Assembly (NCBI GenBank): GCA_022448345.1
Contig: JAKVCB010000004.1
Coordinates: 1 to 64,000, forward strand
Origin: Pirellulales bacterium
GTDB lineage: Bacteria > Planctomycetota > Planctomycetia > Pirellulales > Lacipirellulaceae
Direction: 5' to 3'
DNA length: 64,000 bases
Below the pieces are notes generated by a model that saw only the letters and a list, made by a program, of their open reading frames with translations, had not been told where the DNA came from and ran no database searches. Shown here in pieces: positions 1 through 7,790 of this stretch. Positions within the stretch are counted from its first letter, which is position 1; the number at the start of each line of letters is the position of its first letter. A program made the position numbers and the translations under genes.

Positions 1-324
1 AGCTCTCTGGCGAGTTTCGCAGCCGTGCTGGCCGGAACCTTCATCGTTGGATCTGGTGGTGGACTGCTATGGGTTTTTTCGACACAGCTGTTACTGCAAC
101 GTTCGCCTGACCAGGTGCGAGGGCGGATCTTTGCCTCAGAGTTCGCTTGTTTTTCCCTGGCAACCGCGGCCGGAGCAACACTTGCCGGGGTGGCGCTCGA
201 TCAAAAGGTTGGGATTCACACCATCCTTCTTGCGATGGCAATTGTTTCTCTCGCCCCTGCAGTCGCCTGGGCACTCTGGACGTGGCGAGCAAAGACCGCC
301 CAGAACAGCGGCGCTCGGTCTTAG
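1..324 (+). CDS. MFS exporter, C-terminal part only (cut by window edge)
   Basis: The reading frame is open from the first base and ends at a TAG, so only about the last 107 residues of the protein are here and its true start lies outside the window. The visible part has about three hydrophobic segments and the short loop SPDQVRGRIFA, typical of the cytoplasmic loop of major facilitator transporters of the enterobactin-exporter/MFS_3 type. The protein should sit in the inner membrane and move a small solute. The substrate cannot be told from this fragment. It ends in a short basic tail. Confidence 0.7.
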   Translation, partial: SSLASFAAVLAGTFIVGSGGGLLWVFSTQLLLQRSPDQVRGRIFASEFACFSLATAAGATLAGVALDQKVGIHTILLAMAIVSLAPAVAWALWTWRAKTAQNSGARS

Positions 325-372
325 GCAGACAACCGCACGGGAACAATGCGAGCTCGGGCGCACGGTCTTGCA

Positions 373-591
373 CTATCGCAAGATTTCAAGGCACACGTAA
401 ATCAACAGGCCAATGGCAAAGATGCCCAGGCCAATATAAAGCAAACCGTTGTAGAGCCCCCATGGCGATGCTCTCGAAGCACATTCACTGCACGACTCGA
501 GCGTGCCATCGGTAGGATTGATCAAAACGGGTGTGCCACATTTTGGACACGCACCCCAGTTTTCATTGGTTTCGGTAGTTTCAGTCGACAC
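373..591 (-). CDS. small zinc-ribbon membrane protein, unknown function
   Basis: A 72-residue protein with a GTG start. An N-terminal CPKC pair and a later CSEC pair (about residues 15-37) form a likely zinc ribbon. One strongly hydrophobic segment follows at about residues 48-68. The layout fits a small membrane-anchored zinc-ribbon protein of the kind common in planctomycetes. I do not recognise a named family and no function should be assumed. It lies downstream of another tiny membrane protein on the same strand and may share a transcript with it. Confidence 0.5.
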   Translation of the reverse strand: MSTETTETNENWGACPKCGTPVLINPTDGTLESCSECASRASPWGLYNGLLYIGLGIFAIGLLIYVCLEILR

Positions 592-693
592 AATCGAATC
601 TCACACAGGCACCGGTGGATGGCATCAGGATCAAGAGCTTGCAAAACCTTTGCTGTTGGAAGTCGCCCCCGAATCTTACCTGGCCAGGACCAA

Positions 694-855
694 CTAACCC
701 TTGGATCCCATCATCCGAAAAACAAACCAGATAATCAAGGTGACGACCACACTGCCAACAATCGATATGTGGAACCGCCATTGGGATTCCTGGAAGAACC
801 AATTTAGCCCAAGCAAAATGAGGACAAACAACACAAGCTGCCAAATAAAATTCAT
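694..855 (-). CDS. small membrane protein, unknown
   Basis: A 53-residue protein with two predicted membrane segments separated by a short amphipathic stretch (FFQESQWRFH). The ATG at 855 is chosen because an AGGA lies just upstream and because the longer in-frame extension is polar and unlike the rest. It starts only a few bases after the stop of the uncertain upstream reading frame, which hints at a small operon. No family recognised. Confidence 0.45.
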   Translation of the reverse strand: MNFIWQLVLFVLILLGLNWFFQESQWRFHISIVGSVVVTLIIWFVFRMMGSKG

Positions 856-859
856 ATTC

Positions 860-1387
860 CTAGTCGACCTTTCCGGGGACCTGTTGCTGAAGGCGTGGCC
901 CCTGTTTGTAAAACCCATAAATGCGAGGTGCAACAGGTCCTCGCGTTCCGCCCATTGGTTTCCCGACTATCGATTTGGGCTTACCTTTTGTAGGCACTTT
1001 CTCCCAACTCGCCACAGAATACCGACCGGAGATCCTGACTGTAAAAAGCACGGTCTTCCAAGCCGCCAACCGTCCAATACACTCGAATGCTGCGATCGGT
1101 GCAAGGCCAATCCGGCCGTACATCGTCACCTTGATCGCCTGGCAGCCTTGACCCAGATCGCGGCATGTTACGGGAACTCGCCAAAACCGGTGAGCTATTT
1201 TCACCGTAGAGAGCTTGTAGCCAGGGGGAATGGTTGGCACGACTTTCGTTAGCCCACTTGCTTCACCGGAATCGATCACGGATATTAAGGTCCCACTGGG
1301 GCAAAGTCGACAAGTGCTGTTTATCCGAGGAACTCTCAACGATTCAGGAAGCGAGCAATTATGATCACCGTTGGCATGAACTACCAT
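860..1387 (-). CDS. uncertain hypothetical reading frame
   Basis: A long open frame on the minus strand ends at a TAG at 860. The part upstream of about 1360 overlaps the ABM-domain gene on the other strand, so the true start is unclear; 1387 is the last in-frame ATG before the gene body, and a non-ATG start nearer 1250 is possible. Codon third positions are GC-rich and first positions are mostly purines between about 1250 and 950, which favours coding. A second minus frame (stop near 981) shows similar statistics. The predicted product has a basic, glycine/proline-rich end (GKPMGGTRGPVAP) and matches nothing I know. Treat it as a candidate only. Confidence 0.25.
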   Translation of the reverse strand: MVVHANGDHNCSLPESLRVPRINSTCRLCPSGTLISVIDSGEASGLTKVVPTIPPGYKLSTVKIAHRFWRVPVTCRDLGQGCQAIKVTMYGRIGLAPIAAFECIGRLAAWKTVLFTVRISGRYSVASWEKVPTKGKPKSIVGKPMGGTRGPVAPRIYGFYKQGPRLQQQVPGKVD

Positions 1388-1645
1388 GTGATTGAAGGCA
1401 AACAGGCCGACTTCGAAGAAAAATTTGCGGCAGTCATTACGGCACTCGAAGCTGCCGACGGACATACCAGTTCGACATTATGGAAAGATGTCAGCGATAG
1501 CGCTTCTTATTTGATCACCAGCGAATGGTCTGAAGAAGAGGCCTTCATGAGCTTTATTCAGAGTCAGGCATTCAAAGACGTCACTACCTGGGGGAAAGAG
1601 CAGATCCTCTCGGACCGACCTCGCCATAAAATTTACAAGCACTAA
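1361..1645 (+). CDS. antibiotic biosynthesis monooxygenase (ABM) domain protein
   Basis: A 94-residue protein that fits the single ferredoxin-like ABM domain by length and pattern. An opening strand (MITVGMNYHVIEG) is followed by the helix FEEKFAAVITAL, the central TLWKDVSD/YLITSEW strands and a final helix before a basic tail. ABM proteins form dimeric alpha/beta barrels and include small monooxygenases and IsdG/HmoA-type haem-degrading enzymes. The ones in this size class are mostly uncharacterised. It stands alone, with a lipase gene 170 bases downstream. The fold assignment is fairly secure, the substrate unknown. Confidence 0.7.
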   Translation: MITVGMNYHVIEGKQADFEEKFAAVITALEAADGHTSSTLWKDVSDSASYLITSEWSEEEAFMSFIQSQAFKDVTTWGKEQILSDRPRHKIYKH

Positions 1646-1819
1646 AAAGAATGGCTCAGCCTGGTGGTCCAGGACCGGAAATCGCGGTCGTGCGAGATGT
1701 GGGTCAAAACCATATTCACGATTGTTTGTTGCCGTGATCTTTTGATGTGGCCGCCGGAATTAAAAAATAGCCGGATCTTTTCCCTGGCGGTTATCCGCCA
1801 TGCGGCCTTTTCTCATGAG

Positions 1820-2779
1820 ATGCCCATGGAACCCCGTGCACTTCCGGCCGAAACCGTTGGGGGGCTACGCCCCCCCGCAGAAGGTTTTCCCTACTTCGCG
1901 CACGCGGATCGCTTTGCATTCGAACCTCGGGCAGAATCCCACTCCCACGTCAACAGCTGGTGGCTTGCCGACGCCAGTTTTCTGGTTTACGGCACCTCTG
2001 ATTTCATCGAGCAGGCAATCGATCAATCACCTTTGCGCAAACAGGGTTTTCAAGTTGATTGGCTGGGAACTCCGTCAGACAACCGCGGGATGCTGCTCCA
2101 CAACGACGAGACTTTTGTCGTGGTGTTCCGCGGGACACGTCTTGAGACCCACACGCTGCTGGACTGTGCCGAGATCGTGATCCTGTGCCAGGATGATTTT
2201 TGGACCGACAGTCATTTCCTGCCGACAGTCTGTGAGGCGGGTGGCCGGGTGCACCACGGTTTTCTTAATGCCTACATTGAAATCAACGACCAGATCGACG
2301 CGATCGTCCAAAAAAAACAAGACCACCAGGCACTCTGGTTGACCGGGCATAGCCTGGGTGGGGCGTTGGCAACGCTTGCAGCAGCTCATCTCGATAGCAC
2401 CCATATCCAGGGAATTCACACCTACGGTTCTCCACGTGTTGGAGACGCAGGATTTACCAGTGTGCTACCCCAAAGGAACTATCATCGATTTGTCCATCAC
2501 CAGGATTGGGTTCCGCTGGTACCACCAGAGTTTCTCGGCTTTACCCATGGTGGAACCATGATCGAAGTTACCGGAAGCGGCTCTCGGGAATTGCGGGACA
2601 ATTTCGCAACTGGAACGAAGAATCTTGTCACCGCACTCCAACAGATGACCCGTGAAATGCGCTTCGACATGGGAAAATTGCCCCTTAAAATCGCGGGGCT
2701 GGCCGATCATGCCCCGATTTACTATGCAACCCTGCTCTGGAACGGATTGCTGGAAACTGAGAAGTTGCCGCCAGCTTGA
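1820..2779 (+). CDS. class 3 lipase family alpha/beta-hydrolase
   Basis: A fungal-type (class 3) lipase. The nucleophile elbow is GHSLGG with Ser near residue 178. The acid is probably the Asp in VHHQDWVP near 228 and the base the His in DHAPIYY near 296. The strand FVVVFRGT supplies the usual oxyanion region, and the YGSPRVGD motif typical of this family follows the nucleophile. No clear export signal is visible from the chosen ATG. The frame stays open upstream to a GTG at 1664, but the extra residues are not conserved-looking and the ATG at 1820 lacks a strong ribosome site, so the start is uncertain. Likely acts on esters of acylglycerols or similar lipids. Confidence 0.8.
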   Translation: MPMEPRALPAETVGGLRPPAEGFPYFAHADRFAFEPRAESHSHVNSWWLADASFLVYGTSDFIEQAIDQSPLRKQGFQVDWLGTPSDNRGMLLHNDETFVVVFRGTRLETHTLLDCAEIVILCQDDFWTDSHFLPTVCEAGGRVHHGFLNAYIEINDQIDAIVQKKQDHQALWLTGHSLGGALATLAAAHLDSTHIQGIHTYGSPRVGDAGFTSVLPQRNYHRFVHHQDWVPLVPPEFLGFTHGGTMIEVTGSGSRELRDNFATGTKNLVTALQQMTREMRFDMGKLPLKIAGLADHAPIYYATLLWNGLLETEKLPPA

Positions 2780-2848
2780 CGAGAAAATCTCGTCCCCATC
2801 AAAACAAAGTGGACCCCTGGCATTGATTTCTGGTTGATATCTCGATCC

Positions 2849-4141
2849 TTACGATCGATTCTTCTTTTCATAAGTGCGCAAAGCGTCGATTTGGTCTTCG
2901 ACCTTGTAGATGATATCTGCAATGCGATCCATGGCTTTCGGCATTGGTTTATAGAAACGGAACAGCAATTCAAGGGCATGCTCAAACTTGTAACAGGCGC
3001 CGGGAACATCTTGACTGCGATAAACAACCTTCGATCGCCGCAGGTTCGAAAGCCATGGCGGGCGGGGCCCTCGGTAGTTTTTCCACTGCAGACGGGCAGA
3101 GGCTGGGATGATGGCGGACAAATAATTCGCCATCGGCAACCCTTCGGCCTGCACTGCTTTTAAAAACGTATCCCGATGAATACCTGCTGCCTGCGAACGA
3201 AAATTCATCGTCCACATGTAATGTGATGGATTGCCGTACTTGCTGTGTTGGGGCCAGGACAAATATTTCGAATCGGCCAGCCGTGACCGCAGGTGAGCAA
3301 TATTCTGGCGACGTCCTTCAATCTCACGGGGAAGTTTCTTGAGCTGCTCGGTGAGCAATACGGCATCGGGAGTGGTAATCCGATAGGTATACACCAGGGA
3401 GTCCACAAAAGGCAGAAACTTGTCAGGAAACCCTTCTTCGGTGCTCCGTCCTTCGTGCTGGCAATAGAGCGACGCCCGCCAATAGGTATCTTCGTCCTTG
3501 GCGACAAGATACCCGGCTTCGCTAGCTGCAAGTTGCTTTCCCCCCATGCAGGAAAATCCGGCGGCCGCTCCAAAATTTCCTACGCCAATGCCCTTCCAGG
3601 TCGCACCGTGGGCCTGGCTGCCATCCTCAATGACTGGAAGACCATGGCGATTGGCCACCCGCATGATTGCCGTCATGTCACAAGGATGTCCGTACAGATG
3701 CACCACAAGGATACCGCGGGTGCGGGAGGTAATCCGGTCTTCGATTGCCTTGGCATCAATCAGCCCGGTATTTCGGTTGACATCAGCGAAAATTGGAATG
3801 GCATTCTGGTGCAGGATACACGACGTCGAGGCAGCGTAGGAGTATGGACTGGTGATCACCTCGTCGCCGTCGGTAATATCCAAACCGGCCAATGCCATTT
3901 GTAGGGATGCGTGACCCGACGAAAGGCTCAGTACGTGCCGACCATCATGGTACTTGGACAAGGCATGCTCGGCCTCACGCACTTCAGGAACGTTGCGATC
4001 AAAGGCAAGCACCTTGCTTTGCTCAAGAAGCTGCGCGACTCGGCGGCGGGCCCGGGCTGAAAATACCGGGAATCGCGGCGGCTCGACTTTGCCAACGGGT
4101 TTGCCACCAAGTAAGGCGAGTTGGGATCCGGATTGCGGCAT
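2849..4141 (-). CDS. DegT/DnrJ/EryC1/StrS family aminotransferase
   Basis: A 430-residue PLP enzyme of the sugar aminotransferase family. The N-terminal LALLGGKPVG and LSSGHASLQMAL segments are typical. The cofactor lysine is in CMGGKQLAASEAG near residue 202, with the Asp of VIEDGSQAHGA binding the pyridine nitrogen. Such enzymes transfer an amino group to keto-sugars or act on related cyclitols. Start at 4141 is supported by an AGGAG eight bases upstream. A truncated SnoaL-like gene ends 70 bases upstream on the same strand. No other sugar-nucleotide genes are adjacent, so the substrate is unknown. Confidence 0.85.
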   Translation of the reverse strand: MPQSGSQLALLGGKPVGKVEPPRFPVFSARARRRVAQLLEQSKVLAFDRNVPEVREAEHALSKYHDGRHVLSLSSGHASLQMALAGLDITDGDEVITSPYSYAASTSCILHQNAIPIFADVNRNTGLIDAKAIEDRITSRTRGILVVHLYGHPCDMTAIMRVANRHGLPVIEDGSQAHGATWKGIGVGNFGAAAGFSCMGGKQLAASEAGYLVAKDEDTYWRASLYCQHEGRSTEEGFPDKFLPFVDSLVYTYRITTPDAVLLTEQLKKLPREIEGRRQNIAHLRSRLADSKYLSWPQHSKYGNPSHYMWTMNFRSQAAGIHRDTFLKAVQAEGLPMANYLSAIIPASARLQWKNYRGPRPPWLSNLRRSKVVYRSQDVPGACYKFEHALELLFRFYKPMPKAMDRIADIIYKVEDQIDALRTYEKKNRS

Positions 4142-4211
4142 CGTTAAATACTCCTGGCTGTAATCATCTAAGCGGGCTGAACAAATCGAAGATGCGGACT
4201 CTTTCGTCTCC

Positions 4212-4418
4212 TTAGGTTCCTCCAGGCGGACCGTCAGACAACCACAGGTCGGCCAGCGCCCTGGCATCGTGATTGTTGTACGCCCTCACAGAGGCCTGCG
4301 CCGCCTGGCCGATGGCAGCCCGGTTGTCGCTGGTCGGCATTTTTTGGGCAAAGCTTACCGCAACTACTGCAGGCATCAAGAAATGCGCAAATAGAGAATT
4401 CAAGAGCAGTTGCTTCAT
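4212..4418 (-). pseudogene. truncated SnoaL/DUF4440-like secreted protein
   Basis: A 68-residue frame with a good AGAGG ribosome site and a clear signal peptide (about residues 1-24, ending VSFAQK). It is followed by the start of a SnoaL/SgcJ-like domain (VRAYNNHDARALADLW). Family members continue for another 80 or more residues after the LWLSDG position, but here the frame runs into GPPGGT and stops. I could not find the rest of the domain in another frame before the DegT start. It is most likely a remnant or 3'-deleted gene. A genuine short protein cannot be excluded. Confidence 0.5.
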
Positions 4419-4996
4419 TGGGGCCTCTTCGCGGTGGATCGGGCGGGTGTGTTGTTGCGCCGCGATATACCAGGTGTGCACGGAAAACGGCGGAAAGCAC
4501 ACCGTCAAACCATCCTGGAACCACTGTATTACCACTAATATTTACGGTTTGTAAATGACCACGCGTGGCAAAAGTCGACGGTTGCCAACCTGTGATCTCT
4601 GACAACTGCCAGAGGATCAACACCCCGATCAGCCAGGCGGTTTAAAAGGCTTCAACCCGTTCAGTTCTGTTGAACCCAGAGCTTGCAGAAATGGTGCTGG
4701 AAAACAGGATTTTTCCTGCGGATACCTTTTGGCCAAGCGCCGGTCGGTTATTTATCGGTTCTTTTCAACCTGCGAGAAGCCGTGGCTTATTTTTTGCCGT
4801 TTGCGTTTCAGCCTCTTACGCCGGGCAAAACCTCTCCTTAAGAAGGTTGCCTCTCTAGAAATGGTGCAAACAAAGCAGGTTTGCCCGTTGCCAAGTTCAA
4901 AACGTACTCGGTCTTATGGTAGACTATCTGACGGCGATTTAGCTCTCTCAACAAACCACCCCAACCGCCTCACGACAACCTCTAGAGAATTTTGAT
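4419..4996. other. intergenic, no gene seen
   Basis: No convincing gene on either strand; the short frames here have poor codon patterns. It should hold divergent promoters for the truncated SnoaL-like gene and the FGE-domain lipoprotein. A small inverted repeat, GTTCA-6-TGAAC, lies near 4660. The 12-mer AAGGTTGCCTCT at 4843-4854 recurs at 6364-6375 on the far side of the lipoprotein gene. Confidence 0.5.
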
Positions 4997-5875
4997 ATGC
5001 GCATGACGCTACTTGTGATGTTGATTGCAGCTGTGGGATGTTCCGGGACCCCAAAAAAACCAGCCCGGCCGCCGGCAGCCGAGGTTCCCCCTCGATCGGG
5101 GCAAGGTTCCCTGGAAAACTCGATCGGAATGGAATTCCAGCTGATTTCACCCGGAAAATTTATGATGGGTTCTGAAGTTAAAACGAAGATCCCGGGGACG
5201 ACAACGCCTGTCCACGAGGTGACACTGACCAAGCCGTTCTATCTGGGTGTTTACGAGGTGACACAGGAACAATTCGAGCGGGTAATGGGAATGAACCCGA
5301 GCAATGTCGAGGGTCCAACGAATGCAGTAGAGAATGTGAGCTGGTCCGACGCGGTAGACTTTTGTGGGAAGCTTTCGGCGATGCCTGAGGAGCGATCTGC
5401 GGGCCGTGTTTACCGGCTTCCAACGGAAGCAGAGTGGGAGTACGCGTGCCGAGCTGGCACAACGACGGAGTACTGCTTTGGGGATGATGCTTCAAAACTC
5501 GGTGAGTACGCCTGGTTTTTTGGTAACAGCAACGGTCGCGTTCATCCTGTCGGCACAAAAAAGCCCAACGGGTGGGGTTTGTATGACATGCACGGGAACA
5601 TGTGGGAATGGTGTCAGGATCACTATGCCAGGTATACAGCCGAGGCCGTCACCGATCCGATTAACCCCGCGCCCGGTACGGCCAGTGAAGACTCAGGGAA
5701 TCCGCTCGACCGGATTCTGGACGCGGGCCGCGTCGTCCGTGGTGGCGGTTGGCGTGTTTATGCTGCAGGTTGTCGTTCGGCGTACCGCAACTCGAACATG
5801 CCGTCGCTCCGAGGTCCCGTCAACGGTTTTCGTGTTGCCCTGAGTTCGTCTGGCCAACCCACCGGAGGTCCATGA
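4997..5875 (+). CDS. lipoprotein with formylglycine-generating (SUMF1/FGE-sulfatase) fold
   Basis: A 292-residue protein with a lipoprotein signal (lipobox AAVGC, Cys15) and one FGE-sulfatase domain from about residue 38 to the end. Hallmarks are SIGMEFQLISPGKFMMGS, the YEVTQEQFERV segment, RLPTEAEWEYACRAG, LYDMHGNMWEWC and RVVRGGGWR with C-terminal GFRVAL. In true FGE, two cysteines near the C-terminus catalyse oxidation of a sulfatase Cys. Here only one Cys (AAGCRSAYRNS) occupies that region, as in the many family members not shown to modify sulfatases. No sulfatase gene is nearby. The role is therefore probably a binding or regulatory surface protein. Confidence 0.85.
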   Translation: MRMTLLVMLIAAVGCSGTPKKPARPPAAEVPPRSGQGSLENSIGMEFQLISPGKFMMGSEVKTKIPGTTTPVHEVTLTKPFYLGVYEVTQEQFERVMGMNPSNVEGPTNAVENVSWSDAVDFCGKLSAMPEERSAGRVYRLPTEAEWEYACRAGTTTEYCFGDDASKLGEYAWFFGNSNGRVHPVGTKKPNGWGLYDMHGNMWEWCQDHYARYTAEAVTDPINPAPGTASEDSGNPLDRILDAGRVVRGGGWRVYAAGCRSAYRNSNMPSLRGPVNGFRVALSSSGQPTGGP

Positions 5876-6508
5876 GAACCAGGTGTTGTGCAAGGGGTCG
5901 AAAATCCGTGTGGTAGTACTCAATCGAATGGACGAGACCAGTCGGTCACGGACCTTGAGTTTCGCAATAAGCTATCACCTGAATTCAACTTCCCGCACCA
6001 CCCTGGTCAGAGTATAGCGCAACCCCCTGCCCCCGGGACTAAACCGCCAAAAAACCCGGTACGGTCCTCTGGGAGTTCAAGACGCAAGCTCCAGTGCTCT
6101 CCTCGCCCCCCATCGGGACCGATGGGCACCCTTTAGGTCGGGTCACGGGACAAGAAGGTCTATGCCTTCAAGACCGCCAGCGGTAGCCTTGCTAAAAGCG
6201 CCTGGCCTGTACGTGATCAGAACGCCCAAAGCACCCGCCGCGCTGCTGCGATTCCCAGGGTGGAGGTGAAACCGGAGTCGCTCACCGGAGCAAAAAAAAT
6301 AAGCCCACCCAGGTACTGAACCGGCACTGCCCCAGGTCGCGCCCGGCGCAACCGGCCTCTAAAAAGGTTGCCTCTTTGCAAACAGGGGTGTCGCCGGGTT
6401 GAACATGCGCTCCGTCTGCATTTAGACTTCCTCTAAAGCGAGTGGCCAGTCAATAACACGCTCCACAAATACCACTCTCATCAGGTACACCCTGTAGCAA
6501 ATCGACCG
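5876..6508. other. intergenic, no gene seen
   Basis: About 630 bases without a convincing frame. An 82-codon plus-strand frame at 5888 is proline/serine-rich, lacks a ribosome site and has no recognisable fold. The second copy of the 12-mer AAGGTTGCCTCT is at 6364-6375. The last part should carry the promoter of the MFS gene. The stretch may be decayed coding sequence. Confidence 0.45.
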
Positions 6509-7684
6509 ATGAAGAAACATCCTCTTTACGCCACGCTGGCTGGTTTCTGGATGATCGCCATTGGGCTCTGCCTTTGCCGCTATGCCTACACGCCGCTGAT
6601 TCCTTCCCTGATCGACGAACACTGGGTCACCAAGGCCGGCGCCGGATACCTGGGAGGCTTCAACTGCCTGGGTTACCTGGTCGGTTGTCTGGCAGCACTT
6701 TTTCTGCCAGCTTACCTTTCCGTGCGACTGTTGTTACGACTCTCGCTGGTGATTTCCGTGGGAGGGCTCGTGATGTGTGCCTGGGACCTGGGCTTTGTGT
6801 GGCTGGCATTCGGTCGGGCCGTGACAGGCCTGGGCGGGGCATCGCTGGTCATCCACACTCCTTCGGTCGCTCTGGCGCACGTGAGTGAAAACTGGAAGAA
6901 GGTTGCCAGTGGCGTTGTCTTTACCGGGGCGGGGGGGAGCATCATGTTGGTAAGCCTGCTGGTGCCCTTGTTTCTCAGCCACTCCGTGATGTGGGGCTGG
7001 CTGTTTGAGGCTGCTCTGGCATTGGTGTCTGCGGTTATTGCCTGGCCCCTGGTAAGTACTGCAGCGACCCAGTCAAACCGCAATCGGGCGCGACCTGAGC
7101 CGTTAGCACGGGGCCTGGTCGGGTCACTTTATCTACTAGGGGTGGCCTATTTCCTCGCCGCCATCGGCATCACGCCCCACGGACTGTTTCTGACCGACTA
7201 CCTGCACCGTGACCTCGGTGTTACGACCGCTCAAAGCAGTATGCTCTTCAGCCTCATTGGTGCAGGGAGCCTGCTAGGAGCTCTGGCCAGCGGCGTAATC
7301 GCCCGTGTACTCGGCACACCGCTCAGCCTGCTGGTCAATTACCTGCTAGGCGCAGTGGCCGTGGCGATGGTGCTGTTGACCACCAGTGTCATGGTGGTGT
7401 CGATTTCGGCTTTTATGATTGGCTTTTTCCTGCTCTGCTGCGTGGCCCTTTCGTCAGTCCGCACAGGTGAACTCATCGGCAGTGGGCAACATCCACATTA
7501 CTGGGGAATTTTGACACTTGGCTTCGGTTTGGGATTGGCCGCAGGTAGCTACGGACTCTCGGGACTGTTGTCACTGGGCATGGACTACTACGACACTTTT
7601 GTGGTGGCCCAGGGCGCATTGATCGTCGCACTCCTGCTGGCTGGCTGGCTTTTCTTGAGGCGGCACCAGGCGGCCGGCAGCTGA
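6509..7684 (+). CDS. YbfB/YjiJ-family MFS transporter
   Basis: A 391-residue integral membrane protein with about twelve transmembrane segments. The start MKKHPLYATLAGFWMIAIG, the early RYAYTPLIPSL motif and the GAGYLGGFNCLGYLVG segment are characteristic of the YbfB/YjiJ branch of the major facilitator superfamily. Substrates of this branch are mostly unknown. The central loop near residue 190 is basic and polar, as expected between the two six-helix halves. It is convergent with the LarA-like gene, with about 100 bases between their stops. Confidence 0.8.
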   Translation: MKKHPLYATLAGFWMIAIGLCLCRYAYTPLIPSLIDEHWVTKAGAGYLGGFNCLGYLVGCLAALFLPAYLSVRLLLRLSLVISVGGLVMCAWDLGFVWLAFGRAVTGLGGASLVIHTPSVALAHVSENWKKVASGVVFTGAGGSIMLVSLLVPLFLSHSVMWGWLFEAALALVSAVIAWPLVSTAATQSNRNRARPEPLARGLVGSLYLLGVAYFLAAIGITPHGLFLTDYLHRDLGVTTAQSSMLFSLIGAGSLLGALASGVIARVLGTPLSLLVNYLLGAVAVAMVLLTTSVMVVSISAFMIGFFLLCCVALSSVRTGELIGSGQHPHYWGILTLGFGLGLAAGSYGLSGLLSLGMDYYDTFVVAQGALIVALLLAGWLFLRRHQAAGS

Positions 7685-7732
7685 GCCGGCACGTGGAAAA
7701 GTCGTCAGCAAAGAGGTACGGCACGTTTTTGA

Positions 7733-7747
7733 GGGGCAAACCGCCCC
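7733..7747. terminator. possible weak hairpin between convergent genes
   Basis: GGGGC and GCCCC arms with a five-base loop lie between the convergent MFS and LarA-like genes. An A-rich run follows on the plus strand, but there is no T tract in the expected place. A weak candidate only. Confidence 0.2.
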
Positions 7748-7790
7748 GATAAAAATCACCTCCGGTGGCTGGGGCAAAAATAAACCCGCT

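Noticed and set aside
4729..4995. 88-codon plus frame before the FGE gene
   Set aside because: Very basic, irregular codon pattern, runs into the next start without spacing for a ribosome site.
5888..6136. 82-codon proline-rich frame after the FGE gene
   Set aside because: No ribosome site and low-complexity composition; more likely non-coding.
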